A stretch of DNA of 64,000 nt, taken from NCBI RefSeq assembly GCF_003855495.1, contig NZ_CP034086.1, forward strand, positions 1,302,001-1,366,000, in the 5' to 3' direction. Numbering within the stretch: position 1 is the first letter of the stretch; the number at the start of each line of letters is the position of its first letter. Of the stretch, positions 46,685-55,686 are shown one piece after another. The stretch comes from Methylocystis rosea (GTDB taxonomy: Bacteria > Pseudomonadota > Alphaproteobacteria > Rhizobiales > Beijerinckiaceae). The position numbers were made by a program, and so were the translations under genes. Below the pieces are notes generated by a model that made no database searches, was not told where the DNA came from, and saw nothing but the letters and a program-made list of their open reading frames with translations.

Positions 46685-47083
46685 ATGAAGACAATTTCCC
46701 TGCTGACGTTCGCCGCGAGCGTCGCTTTCGCCGCATCCGCCGGCCAGGCTCTCGCCGCTGGCGATCCAGCTGCGGGCGAAAAGATCTTCGCGAAGTGCAA
46801 AGCCTGCCATCAGGTCGGTGAAACCGCCAAGAACGCCGTCGCGCCTCAGCTCAACGGCCTCGACGGCCGCAAGGCGGGCTCCGTCGAGGGCTACAACTAT
46901 TCCGAGGCTGACAAGAATTCCGGCATCGTCTGGGACGAGGCCAGCTTCAAGGAGTTCATCAAGAATCCCAAGGCCAAGATCCCTGGCACCAAGATGATCT
47001 TCCAGGGCCTGCCCAATGATGCGGACCAGGAGAACGTGTGGGCCTATCTCGTTCAGTTCGGCCCCGACGGCAAGAAGAAGTAA
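46685..47083 (+). CDS. Class I c-type cytochrome
   Basis: A 132-residue periplasmic protein with signal peptide ending ...AGQALA. Haem attachment is CKACH (Cys38, Cys41, His42) and the Met ligand is in GTKMIFQG. The overall form GEKIFAKCKACHQVGE, LDGRKAGSVEGYNYSEA resembles cytochrome c2/c550 of alphaproteobacteria. Electron partners are not encoded here. A clear ribosome site (GGAAAGGAACAAGG) precedes the ATG. A terminator follows at 47109. Confidence 0.94.
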   Translation: MKTISLLTFAASVAFAASAGQALAAGDPAAGEKIFAKCKACHQVGETAKNAVAPQLNGLDGRKAGSVEGYNYSEADKNSGIVWDEASFKEFIKNPKAKIPGTKMIFQGLPNDADQENVWAYLVQFGPDGKKK

Positions 47084-47108
47084 CGCATCATCCTGACGTG
47101 ACGTTTCT

Positions 47109-47141
47109 GGCGGTCCTGTTCTCAGGGCCGCCATTTTTTTT
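47109..47141 (+). terminator. Terminator after the cytochrome gene
   Basis: GGCGGTCC (47109-47116) pairs with GGGCCGCC (47125-47132), one G-U pair, followed by A and eight T. It is an intrinsic terminator 25 bp after the stop. The gap onward to 47411 is AT-richer and holds no gene. Confidence 0.9.
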
Positions 47142-47411
47142 GCGCTCTTGCATGAGGAGAAGAATCAGGGCGGTGAGCCTCGAGGCTCAGAGCGTGTCGA
47201 AAATACAACAGTCAATAAAAGTGATGATTTAATCTTTGAAAGAGTTCCAGCTAAAAATCGCTTTTATGTCGTAATTCAGCAACACTCAGTTACAATCGGA
47301 AACATTACTTGGAAGCCTTCCATGCTAGCCCCTTGTCGTAATTGACAGTTTTTAAAGTCAAACCTTAACCATTGCCTAGTCGCGAGCTTGAACCGCGCGG
47401 AAGGGGCAGAC

Positions 47412-49976
47412 ATGATTATGAAGCAATCCCTGTCAGTACAGACGCTCTCCTCCCTTGCTGGGGCGTTTGACCGGATGACAGGCGCGGCTTCGGTCGGCGC
47501 CCTGACTCTTGCCATCGCGCTGACGCCCACGGCTCCCGCTTTTGCGCAATCCCAGTCCGGGCCCCTGCCACCGATACGAGTCGAGGCGCCGCCAGAGAAA
47601 CCCCGTGCGGCCGCGCAGGTAAAGCCGAAACCTGTCGCTTCGCAGGCGCGCTCCGCGAGCGGCGCCCAAAAGTTGCCGCCCATCGACGTTGGAGGCGCAC
47701 GACGCAGCGCTCGGGTCGCGCCCGTGCGCTCCGCCTTGGTCACAGGGGCTACCGTTTCGAGCGGGACTGTCGGAGCGGCCTCGACCGGCGCGGGCAGCGC
47801 GGCCTTCGCTGCGGCCGTCGCCAACGTCGGTCGTAACCCGACCGACGTTCATGGCTACTTCGCCGGCAGAATTTCAACCGCGACGAAGACCAACACGCCG
47901 ATACTCAACATACCTCAGTCGGTTACAGTTCTGACACGACAGCAGCTCGACGATCGCAACAGTCTCGCGCTGGAAAACGCCTTGGCCTACGTCCCCGGCG
48001 TAACGGTGGCGCAGGGCGAGCGTAACCGCGACCAGATCACCATTCGCGGGCAAAATACCACAGCGGATTTCTACATCGACGGCGTGCGCGACGACGCGGA
48101 ATATTATCGCGATCTCTACAACATTCAGGCGGTCGAAGTGCTCAAAGGCCCCAGCGCGCTGATCTTCGGCCGCGGCGGCGGCGGCGGCGTCGTCAACCGA
48201 GTGACCAAGAAGGCCGACGGCGAGACGATAAACGATCTTCGGTTCGTCACCGGCAGCTTCGGTCGCAAGCGCGTCACCGCCGACTTCGGGCGGGCGATCA
48301 CCGACACGATCGCCGTGCGTCTAAACGCCCTTTACGAACATTCCTACGGCTATCGCGACTTCGACAAGCTCGAGCGCTGGGGCGTCAATCCGGCGCTGTC
48401 ATGGAAGCCTTTCGAGAACACCTTCGTGCTGTTCAATTACGAGCATTTTCGCGATCGCCGCACGGTGGATCGCGGCGTGCCGTCATTCGGTGGGTTCCAG
48501 TTCCTCGGCGAGAACATTTATCCGGGCTATCCGCTGCTAACCCCGCGTTCGGCTTTCTTCGGCGTCGGCAATCCATCCGTGCGTGACGTGAACTACGCCA
48601 GAATCAACATGGACCGCGCCGCTCTCGTGATTGATCATACGACCGAGTTCGGGTTGAATATCCGTAATCAGCTGGCCTGGGCGAATTACGACAAGCTATA
48701 TCAGAACACATTCCCCGATCAGACGTTGGGACAGTTGTCGCAACAACTCAATCCGGCGCTGAACGGGCTAAGCCCGATCACGATCACGCCGGTGGGCGTC
48801 GCGCGACTCGACGGCTACCTCGCGCCGACGCCGCGACGCAATATCTTCAACCAGACTGACTTGACCTATAAATTTGAGATGGCGCCCGAGATCCGCCACT
48901 TGCTGCTCGTGGGCGCGGAGTTCGGCAATCAATGGTCTTTTACGGGAAGAGACATCTCGCGGTTCAACAATCCGTTCAACGGACCGCGAAGGCTGACGAC
49001 TCCGTTCTGGGCTCCGACGGTTTACGCGCCGGTCTTCTTCGACAACTACTTTGATACGGCGACGCGGCGCTGGAACACGAACCTCGACATTGGCTCCGGC
49101 TATGTCCAGGACCAGATCGAGGTGACCAAATATTTCGATGTTCTCGCAGGCGTACGATTCGACAGCTTCCATATGAGGTTCAACGACGGGATCACCTTCG
49201 AAAACCAGAGCCGCCTCGATAACAAGTGGTCGCCGAGATTCGGTCTGATTTTCAAACCCGTGGAGATCGTCTCCTTATACGGAACCTATTCGCGCTCGTT
49301 CCTGCCGCAGTCGGGCGATCAGTTCAATCAGCTGCCAAGGTCGGCCGCGAGTCTGGCGCCGCAGGGCTTCGAGAATATCGAGTTCGGCTTCAAGGCGCAG
49401 CTCCTGCCGACGCTGCTGTTCACTGGCGCGATCTATCAACTGAACCGTTCGAACCAGGCGTTGACGCTGACTGCGCTGACCTCCGTTCTCGCCAATACGC
49501 GCACGCAAGGCGCCGAACTGGGACTCACCGGCAATGTGACCGACGAATGGCAGGTCTCGCTTGGATACGGACACCAGGACGCGCGCGTGGTGTCGACCGA
49601 TGCCGCCTTCAATCCGCGGCAGCCCTTCCTGACGGATGTCGGCAAGGTCAATCCGTCGGTCCCGAGAAACACGTTCTCGTACTGGAACCGTTACGATTTG
49701 TCGTCGTTCGTTGGCGGGGGTCCCGGCGTTCTCGGAGTCGGCGCCGGCGTGATCTATGCTTCGAGCTTCTACCCGTCTCTCGACAACAGGGTGATCGTGC
49801 CCGGTTACGCGCGCGTTGACGGCGCGCTTTTTGTGAAGGTGACGGAAAACATCTCCGGCCAGCTCAACATCGAGAACCTCACCGGCGCCTACTACTACGC
49901 CTCGGCGCACAACAACAACAACATCATGCCCGGCGCCCCGCGCTCGGCCTATGTCACAGTCAATGCGAGGTTCTAG
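47412..49976 (+). CDS. TonB-dependent siderophore receptor, catecholate type
   Basis: An 854-residue outer membrane receptor. The N-terminus has a long signal region ending ...TAPAFA, then two copies of LPPI(R/D)V (about residues 52 and 91), the form of a TonB box. The plug follows (LNIPQSVTVLTRQQLDDRNS, ITIRGQNTTADFYIDGVRDD, EVLKGPSALIFGRGGGGGVV) and a 22-strand barrel to a terminal Phe. The wording YIDGVRDD...LKGPSALIFGRGGGGGVVNRVTK is that of Fiu-like ferric-catecholate receptors. The ligand is not proven. ATG 47412 or 47418 start. Confidence 0.93.
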   Translation: MIMKQSLSVQTLSSLAGAFDRMTGAASVGALTLAIALTPTAPAFAQSQSGPLPPIRVEAPPEKPRAAAQVKPKPVASQARSASGAQKLPPIDVGGARRSARVAPVRSALVTGATVSSGTVGAASTGAGSAAFAAAVANVGRNPTDVHGYFAGRISTATKTNTPILNIPQSVTVLTRQQLDDRNSLALENALAYVPGVTVAQGERNRDQITIRGQNTTADFYIDGVRDDAEYYRDLYNIQAVEVLKGPSALIFGRGGGGGVVNRVTKKADGETINDLRFVTGSFGRKRVTADFGRAITDTIAVRLNALYEHSYGYRDFDKLERWGVNPALSWKPFENTFVLFNYEHFRDRRTVDRGVPSFGGFQFLGENIYPGYPLLTPRSAFFGVGNPSVRDVNYARINMDRAALVIDHTTEFGLNIRNQLAWANYDKLYQNTFPDQTLGQLSQQLNPALNGLSPITITPVGVARLDGYLAPTPRRNIFNQTDLTYKFEMAPEIRHLLLVGAEFGNQWSFTGRDISRFNNPFNGPRRLTTPFWAPTVYAPVFFDNYFDTATRRWNTNLDIGSGYVQDQIEVTKYFDVLAGVRFDSFHMRFNDGITFENQSRLDNKWSPRFGLIFKPVEIVSLYGTYSRSFLPQSGDQFNQLPRSAASLAPQGFENIEFGFKAQLLPTLLFTGAIYQLNRSNQALTLTALTSVLANTRTQGAELGLTGNVTDEWQVSLGYGHQDARVVSTDAAFNPRQPFLTDVGKVNPSVPRNTFSYWNRYDLSSFVGGGPGVLGVGAGVIYASSFYPSLDNRVIVPGYARVDGALFVKVTENISGQLNIENLTGAYYYASAHNNNNIMPGAPRSAYVTVNARF

Positions 49977-50120
49977 CCTGCGAAACATTGCCGGCCCGCG
50001 GATTGGCTTGCATGGCCTCCCTTGGCGCCTGTGAAAGTCCGCGCGCTCGAAGCCGCACACGCGTGCGGCGCCGGCTAAAAGCTCTTGCGCCGCGCCCGCT
50101 GGTCCTGCACCTAGGGCGCC

Positions 50121-51530
50121 GTGACCCGCAAACCCGACGAAATATCCGCCGATCTGATGCAGCCGCTGGCGACTCTGCCTGTGTTCTACGCCCTTGCGGG
50201 GCGGCGCGTGCTGGTCATTGGCGGCGGCGAAGCGGCGGCCTGGAAGGTCGATTTGGCGGCCGCGACCGGAGCGCGGGTAGACGTTTTTGCGCCTGCGCCC
50301 TGTGACAAGCTTCGCGAGATCGGCGAGGCGCGCGACAATGTCTCCCTCCATCCGCGCGCCGTCGCGCCGGATGATTTCGCCGGCGCGGCGATGGCGCTTG
50401 GCGCGGTGGAGGATGACTCGCTCGCGCGTCAGGCCCATCAGTGGGCGCGCGCGGCCGGCGTGCCGATCAATCTCGCCGATCGGCCTGCGCTCAGCGATTT
50501 CATTATGGGCGCCATCGTCAACCGCTCTCCGCTCGTGATCGGGGTCTCGACGGGCGGCGCATCGCCAGTTTTCGCCCAGGCGGTGCGCGGCCGGATCGAG
50601 ACGCTGGTGCCCGCGACATTCCAGGCCTGGGCGCGCGCGGCGCAGGCCTGGCGGCCGTTCGTGCGTGCGTCCGGACTCGACTTTCTGGCGCGGCGCGATT
50701 TCTGGCGCCGCTTCACGCGGCTCGCGTTCCGCGACATCGAGCGCGCGCCGCAAGAGGACGACCGCGCGGCGCTGGTCGAAGAGGCGCGCGCCGGCGCCGA
50801 GGCCACGGCGCGCGGACGAGTCACGCTCGTCGGGGCAGGGCCCGGCGATCCGGAGCTGCTGACGCTGAAGGGCATGCGCGCGCTCGCCGGCGCCGACGTC
50901 GTGCTCTTCGACGACCTGGTTCCGGCGAGCATTCTCGATCTCGCCCGCCGCGAAGCGACGCGGATCAATGTCGGCAAGCGCGGCTATGCGCCGTCGGTGC
51001 GCCAGGAGGAAATCAGCGCTCTGCTCGTCGAACTCGCGCGGGAGGGAAAGAACGTCGTGCGGCTGAAAGGCGGCGATCCGCTCATCTTCGGCCGCGCTAA
51101 CGAGGAAATCGCCGCGCTGCGCGAAGCAGGCTTCTCCATAGAGATCGTGCCCGGCGTGACCGCCGCCTGCGCCGGCGGCGCTGCGATCGGCGCATCGCTG
51201 ACGAGCCGGGAGACGGCCCGGCGTCTGCAATTCATCACCGCGCACACGAAGGACGGCGAATTTCCCGAAGACTTCGATTGGGGCGCGCTCGCCGACGAAC
51301 GCGCTACGACGGCCGTCTATATGGGCAACCGCACGCTCCCCGCATTGTCGCGTCGTCTGCTGCAGGAGGGCATGTCGCACGATACGCCCGCCTTCCTCAT
51401 TGAACGCGCTTCCACGCCGCAAGAGCGGGTGGTCAAGGGCACGATCGCGGATTTGCCGTCAAAAGCGGCTGAACAGACCATTGTCGGGCCGGTGATGGTG
51501 CTGATCGGCTGGGCGCTGGCGGAGAACTGA
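50121..51530 (+). CDS. cysG: Siroheme synthase (multifunctional CysG)
   Basis: A 469-residue fusion. The N-terminal dehydrogenase/ferrochelatase half is marked by VLVIGGGEAAAWKVDLAA and GAIVNRSPLVIGVSTGGASP. The C-terminal uroporphyrinogen methyltransferase begins RVTLVGAGPGDPELLTLKGM and has RLKGGDPLIFGRANEE, PGVTAACAGG and TVVYMG-like TAVYMGNR. It makes sirohaem from uroporphyrinogen III for sulfite or nitrite reductase. The start is GTG at 50121 or ATG at 50157. No cysteine or nitrite reductase gene is adjacent. Confidence 0.94.
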   Translation: MTRKPDEISADLMQPLATLPVFYALAGRRVLVIGGGEAAAWKVDLAAATGARVDVFAPAPCDKLREIGEARDNVSLHPRAVAPDDFAGAAMALGAVEDDSLARQAHQWARAAGVPINLADRPALSDFIMGAIVNRSPLVIGVSTGGASPVFAQAVRGRIETLVPATFQAWARAAQAWRPFVRASGLDFLARRDFWRRFTRLAFRDIERAPQEDDRAALVEEARAGAEATARGRVTLVGAGPGDPELLTLKGMRALAGADVVLFDDLVPASILDLARREATRINVGKRGYAPSVRQEEISALLVELAREGKNVVRLKGGDPLIFGRANEEIAALREAGFSIEIVPGVTAACAGGAAIGASLTSRETARRLQFITAHTKDGEFPEDFDWGALADERATTAVYMGNRTLPALSRRLLQEGMSHDTPAFLIERASTPQERVVKGTIADLPSKAAEQTIVGPVMVLIGWALAEN

Positions 51531-51573
51531 TTCAGCGCTATTGTTGGCGAACAGACGCGCGCGGAGAAGCGAT

Positions 51574-53121
51574 ATGGCCTTCACGAGACGATCCGCTCTG
51601 CTCGCGTCGGGGCTCGGCTTGCTGTCCCCTACAGCGCTCGCCAAGGAGAAGCCCAAACCGTCGCCCGTTCGCGAGCCAACCCAAAAACATCTGAACGCAC
51701 TCAATGGGCTCGTCATCGACGTCATGAGAAAAACCGGCGTGCCGGGGATGTCGGTCGCCGTCGTTTCGCCTGATCGCGTGCTCTATTTGAAAGGATTCGG
51801 CGTTCGTCGCGCCGGCGCGGCCGAACGCGTCGACGCCGACACGGTCTTCCAGCTCGCTTCGCTTTCCAAACCACTCTCCACGACGGCTGTCGCGAGCCTT
51901 GTCGGAGACGGCGTCGTTTCGTGGGATCATCCGATCGTGCGGAGCCTGCCGGATTTCGCGATGAGCGATCCGTGGGTCACGCGCGAGATCACGCTGCGCG
52001 ACATGTTCTGCCATCGCAGTGGACTTCCCGACCATGCCGGCGACCTTGTCGAAGATATCGGTTACGACCGCGACGAAATCATTCGCCGGCTGCGCTACAT
52101 CAAACCGGACACCAGCTTTCGCACGCATTACGCGTACAACAATATGGGGTTTTCGGCGGCGGGTTTCGCGGCGGCGAAAGCTGCAGGCAAGTCCTGGGAA
52201 GATATTTGCGACGAACATCTCTACAGGCCGCTTGGCATGGCGAACGCCAGTTCGCGCCACGCCGATTTCGCCGCGCGTAGGAACCGCGCATTCGGCCATG
52301 TGCGTCGCGGCGACAGATGGGTGGTCGGCGAACAGCGAAATCCCGACGCCCAGGCGCCGGCGGGCGGCGCGTCGGCGTCGGCGCGCGACATGGCGACATG
52401 GGTAAGGATGCAGCTCGGACGCGGCGCCCTCGACGGCCGCGAGATCATCAAGCCGGAGGCGCTTGGCGAAACGCATTTCCCGCAGATCGCCACGGGACCC
52501 GCCCATGACCCGATGCGCGGACCGACCTTTTACGGCCTCGGCTGGGACATTGACTACGGCGGTCCGGCGCGGGTGCGCTGGAGCCATTCAGGCGCATTCT
52601 CTCTTGGCGCTTCGACCTGCGTCTATGTCATGCCGGCGGAGCGGTTCGGCATTGTCGTGCTCAGCAATTCCGCGCCGGTCGGCGCGCCAGAAACCATCTG
52701 CCGCAGCTTTCTCGACATCGTGCTGACGGGGAAGATCGAACGGGACTGGCTCGCGCTCTTTGGCGAAGCTTTCGCGAAGATGGCGGTCCCCACATACGGT
52801 CGGGACGCCGATTACGCGAAGCCGCTCGCCAGCGCGCCGTCGCGCGCGTCGCGCGCTGCATATGTCGGCGCATACCGCAATGAGCTTTACGGACCCATCG
52901 GGGTCGTGGAAACGGCCGACGGGCTTTCGCTGACGCTGGGGCCGACGCCCACGCCCTATCCGCTGCGTCACTATTCAGGCGACATTTTCACCTTTCAGCC
53001 TCCGGGAGAAAACGCCAGCGGGGTCAGTCCGGTAAGGTTTTCCCGTAGCGGCGAAAAGGCGATCTCTGTCGTCATCGACTATTTCAACGCGAACGGTCAG
53101 GGCGTTTTCGTGCGCAGCTGA
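51574..53121 (+). CDS. Serine hydrolase of the beta-lactamase / penicillin-binding fold
   Basis: A 515-residue secreted protein with a Tat-like or Sec signal (TRRSALLASGLGLLSPTALA). The active-site motifs are SLSK (Ser96, Lys99) in FQLASLSKPLS, YNN in HYAYNNMGFSAAGF, and HSG in RWSHSGAFSLGASTC in place of KTG. The C-terminal beta domain (EAFAKMAV... to the end) resembles class C-like estB/AmpC-related esterases. Substrate unknown. Its 3' end overlaps the convergent hemD by 25 bp. Confidence 0.88.
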   Translation: MAFTRRSALLASGLGLLSPTALAKEKPKPSPVREPTQKHLNALNGLVIDVMRKTGVPGMSVAVVSPDRVLYLKGFGVRRAGAAERVDADTVFQLASLSKPLSTTAVASLVGDGVVSWDHPIVRSLPDFAMSDPWVTREITLRDMFCHRSGLPDHAGDLVEDIGYDRDEIIRRLRYIKPDTSFRTHYAYNNMGFSAAGFAAAKAAGKSWEDICDEHLYRPLGMANASSRHADFAARRNRAFGHVRRGDRWVVGEQRNPDAQAPAGGASASARDMATWVRMQLGRGALDGREIIKPEALGETHFPQIATGPAHDPMRGPTFYGLGWDIDYGGPARVRWSHSGAFSLGASTCVYVMPAERFGIVVLSNSAPVGAPETICRSFLDIVLTGKIERDWLALFGEAFAKMAVPTYGRDADYAKPLASAPSRASRAAYVGAYRNELYGPIGVVETADGLSLTLGPTPTPYPLRHYSGDIFTFQPPGENASGVSPVRFSRSGEKAISVVIDYFNANGQGVFVRS

Positions 53122-53813
53122 GTCGATAGGAGCGACAGAAGATGTTCTTCGTCCGGCTTTGCGGCGACAAGCGTCTGCAAGCCGAGTATTCGAAGCGGCG
53201 CCGCGACATGTTCCGACAGCGCGACATGCGTCATGTCGTGCAATGCCTCAGCGACGCCGGCGGATTGTACGAGCTGCAGGAAGATTTCCGCGCTACGCCG
53301 GGAATAGTGCAGGACGGCGGCGACGCGCCGCGCGGCGATGGCGGCTAAGGCCTCTGCGGTCAGCGCCCGAGCCGCCCGCGCTTCGTAAACTTCGACCGTG
53401 TGGACCTCATGGCCGGCGGCGCGCAAGCCCGCCTCCAAAATCGGCTGTCGGTCGCGCCCGGCCAGATAAAGGAAATGCGTCGGACGCCGATAGCGTTCGA
53501 GAAGATGCGGAAGAATGGCTTCGGCGTTCCCGGCCACGATATCTGGGTGGAAGCCAAGCGCGCGCGCCGCTTCGGCGGTTTTCTCGCCGACGGCGTGCAG
53601 CGGCGCGGCTCTAAACTGGCGCGCATCGCCGGCGAACTCGACGCCTTTCGCGCTCGTCACGATGACGGCGTCATAATCCCCATGGGGAATGACAACGTCC
53701 GTGGCCGCGAACTCAAGCACCGGCGAGATTACGGCGACGCAATCCAGCGCCTGCAGCTTTCCCGCGGTGCGCGCGGCGTCTTCAGCCGCGCGCAGCACCA
53801 GGACAAGATTCAC
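53097..53813 (-). CDS. hemD: Uroporphyrinogen-III synthase
   Basis: A 238-residue HemD. The fold is recognisable from DYDAVIVTSAKGVEFAGDAR, PLHAVGEKTAEAARALGF, HFLYLAGRDRQPILEAGLRA and VAAVLHYSRRSAEIFLQLVQ. The family is weakly conserved. The start is GTG at 53813 in GTGA, overlapping the hemC stop, which indicates translational coupling. It closes hydroxymethylbilane to uroporphyrinogen III. Confidence 0.88.
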   Translation of the reverse strand: MNLVLVLRAAEDAARTAGKLQALDCVAVISPVLEFAATDVVIPHGDYDAVIVTSAKGVEFAGDARQFRAAPLHAVGEKTAEAARALGFHPDIVAGNAEAILPHLLERYRRPTHFLYLAGRDRQPILEAGLRAAGHEVHTVEVYEARAARALTAEALAAIAARRVAAVLHYSRRSAEIFLQLVQSAGVAEALHDMTHVALSEHVAAPLRILGLQTLVAAKPDEEHLLSLLSTQLRTKTP

Positions 53814-54736
53814 ATAAGCCCCGCGACGCCATGCGGCAGGCGCAGCAGGATTTCCTTGCCGGCGTCCGCGCCGATCAGCGCGGCGTCGATGGCGAGGCCG
53901 TGGCGGCGCACGACATAGGCTTCCGCGCCGTCGGCTCTGAGCACTTCGCCCAAGAATGAAAGTTCGGCGCCGTGAACCTGCGCATGGCCGGCGATCGGCG
54001 TGCGGCAGGACCCATCGAGCGCCGCAAGGAAGGCGCGTTCCGCGGCGAGCGCGAAGCCGGTGGCTTCGTCGAAGAGCGGCGCGAGCAGATCGCGCGTGGC
54101 GTCGTCGCCGGCCCGCCGCGTGAGGCCAATTGCTCCCTGTCCGCAAGCGGGGGGAAACTCTTCCAAGGGCAGCAGCGCCGTCGCGCGGTCGGCGAGACCC
54201 AGCCGCTTCAAGCCCGCGAGCGCGAGGAGGGTCGCGTCGATCTCCCCATTCTCGACTTTCTTCAGACGCGTCTCGACATTGCCGCGAAGTAGAGTCGTCA
54301 CCAGATCTGGACGCCGGCGCTTCACCTGCGCGGCGCGGCGCAGCGAGGCGGTTCCAACGACGGCGCCTGCGGGAAGCGCATCGAGCGCGAGACCGCGCGA
54401 TATAAAGGCGTCGCGCGCATCCTCTCGCGGCAGATAGCCGGCGATCATGATTTCGCTCGGCAAATGCGTCGGCAGGTCCTTCGAGGAATGCACGGCGAGG
54501 TCGATCGCGCCCGCGATGAGCGCTGAATCGAGCTCTTTGGTGAAAAGCCCCTTGCCTCCTGATTCAGACAGAGGCCGATCCTGGATCTGGTCGCCCGTCG
54601 TGCGGATGATCTCGATCGGGAAATCCGCTTCGCTTCCGCCATGGGCGCGCATCAGCGCATCGCGGACCATATGGGTCTGGGCGAGGGCAAGCGGACTGCC
54701 GCGCGTTCCAATGCGAAGGGGAGGGGAAGAAGTCAT
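53810..54736 (-). CDS. hemC: Porphobilinogen deaminase (hydroxymethylbilane synthase)
   Basis: A 308-residue HemC: PLRIGTRGSPLALAQTHMVR, TTGDQIQDRPLSESGGKGLF, LAVHSSKDLPTHLP, GTASLRRAAQVKRRRPDLVT, and the dipyrromethane cofactor Cys in LDGSCRTPIAGHAQ. It polymerises porphobilinogen to hydroxymethylbilane. hemD follows with overlapping codons. In many relatives hemC is directly divergent from tsaD; here an extra gene lies between. Confidence 0.97.
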   Translation of the reverse strand: MTSSPPLRIGTRGSPLALAQTHMVRDALMRAHGGSEADFPIEIIRTTGDQIQDRPLSESGGKGLFTKELDSALIAGAIDLAVHSSKDLPTHLPSEIMIAGYLPREDARDAFISRGLALDALPAGAVVGTASLRRAAQVKRRRPDLVTTLLRGNVETRLKKVENGEIDATLLALAGLKRLGLADRATALLPLEEFPPACGQGAIGLTRRAGDDATRDLLAPLFDEATGFALAAERAFLAALDGSCRTPIAGHAQVHGAELSFLGEVLRADGAEAYVVRRHGLAIDAALIGADAGKEILLRLPHGVAGLM

Positions 54737-54816
54737 TATCCGCCGCTGTTATCCGCGCGACTATAGGCGGGAACGCGCGAGGCGCAAGCGGAACGAACGC
54801 GGCGACGGAACGCCTC

Positions 54817-54857
54817 AAAAAGCGAGCGTCCGCTCGTCGGAGCGGACGCTCTTTTTT
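54817..54857. terminator. Bidirectional terminator upstream of hemC
   Basis: GAGCGTCCGCTC (54824-54835) and GAGCGGACGCTC (54840-54851) form a perfect 12-bp stem with loop GTCG. T-runs occur on both strands (54852-54857, and the A-run 54817-54821 on the other). On the minus strand it terminates the Gly/Tyr-rich gene and isolates hemC from it. Confidence 0.92.
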
Positions 54858-54903
54858 AGCTCCGCGGGCGAACTCTACGCGGCCCGGCGGATTGCTAAAC
54901 TGA

Positions 54904-55329
54904 TCACCACCAACCACCAAACAGGCCGCTTCCGAGACCTGCGCCGAGGCCAATGCCCGCGCCAACGCCGGCGCCGAGACCGCCCAATCCCGCGCCAAGC
55001 AGGCCACCGCCGCCATAGCCGTAATAGCCCGGGCTTCCGCCCCAACCATACGAGCTGCCATAGGTCGGCCAAGCGGAGCCATAATAGCTGGCGCCGCCAT
55101 AGCCATAATAGCCCGGACGGTAGCAGCGGGAGTAGCGCATCGGACGATACGCCGAACCCCAATAGGTGCGCACCGGACGCGCGTAACCCCAGGTGGTTCC
55201 GCAGTGCCGATGCCAGCCGTAATGGGCGCGGCAATAATGCCTCGCCTCGGCGATGCTCGTGGAGCCGATCACGGCCGTCATTGCAATCGCGGACGTAAAC
55301 GCCAAGGCCTTAATTTTGTTCGACGCCAT
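54904..55329 (-). CDS. Gly/Tyr-rich secreted protein
   Basis: A 141-residue low-complexity protein. After the signal peptide (ending ...STSIAEA) comes a His/Arg/Cys region (HYCRAHYGWHRHCG), then Tyr/Gly/Ser-rich runs (YGYGGASYYGSAWPTYGSSY) and a C-terminal glycine-zipper stretch (LGAGLGGLGAGVGAGIGLGA) ending GGWW. ATG at 55329 has GGAGGTGAAA as its ribosome site; the ATG at 55341 lies inside that site and was rejected. It is likely exported; assembly or surface role is inference. Confidence 0.75.
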   Translation of the reverse strand: MASNKIKALAFTSAIAMTAVIGSTSIAEARHYCRAHYGWHRHCGTTWGYARPVRTYWGSAYRPMRYSRCYRPGYYGYGGASYYGSAWPTYGSSYGWGGSPGYYGYGGGGLLGAGLGGLGAGVGAGIGLGAGLGSGLFGGWW

Positions 55330-55686
55330 TTTCACCTCCATACAGTTTAGACCGACAGCAACCTCAACCGGGACGCTAGTTACCTCTTCGCCTTAGCCAT
55401 AATTCTACTCAGCTCAAGATATGGCGCCTTCGGGGAAGCAACGATCTGCAGTGCCAACTTGTATCTATCGAGATCGTGTCAAGAGGGACGCCAACGAAAT
55501 CTTGGAAATTTAATGGAACTATCTTTAGCGCTGCATTATTATACGTGAAGTTGACGAAACAGCTAAGAATGATTGCTGTAAACCCTTTTCCAAACACAAT
55601 TTTCCAACTCCCGCCGTACGGCGGTATAAGCTCCGCTCCGCCGCTGAGAAGTTCAACGGCGCGGCTTTTTTGCGCAGGGAGTTCGC
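55330..55686. other. Intergenic region between the Gly/Tyr-rich gene and tsaD
   Basis: These 357 bases contain no supported gene. The middle (55400-55600) is AT-richer. Near tsaD are the 14-bp palindrome CCGCCGTACGGCGG (55612-55625) and a GC stem followed by CTTTTTT (around 55641-55672), which could act as an attenuator or terminator just before the tsaD start. These are suggestive only. Confidence 0.4.

Noticed and set aside
47142..47411. A Fur box upstream of the TonB-dependent receptor
   Set aside because: The region is AT-rich but no 19-bp match to a Fur or Irr consensus could be defended by eye.
49275..51422. A 715-codon open frame on the minus strand opposite the receptor and cysG
   Set aside because: It is antisense to two well-supported genes, is Arg/Ala/Gly-rich, contains no domain and is an expected product of high GC content.
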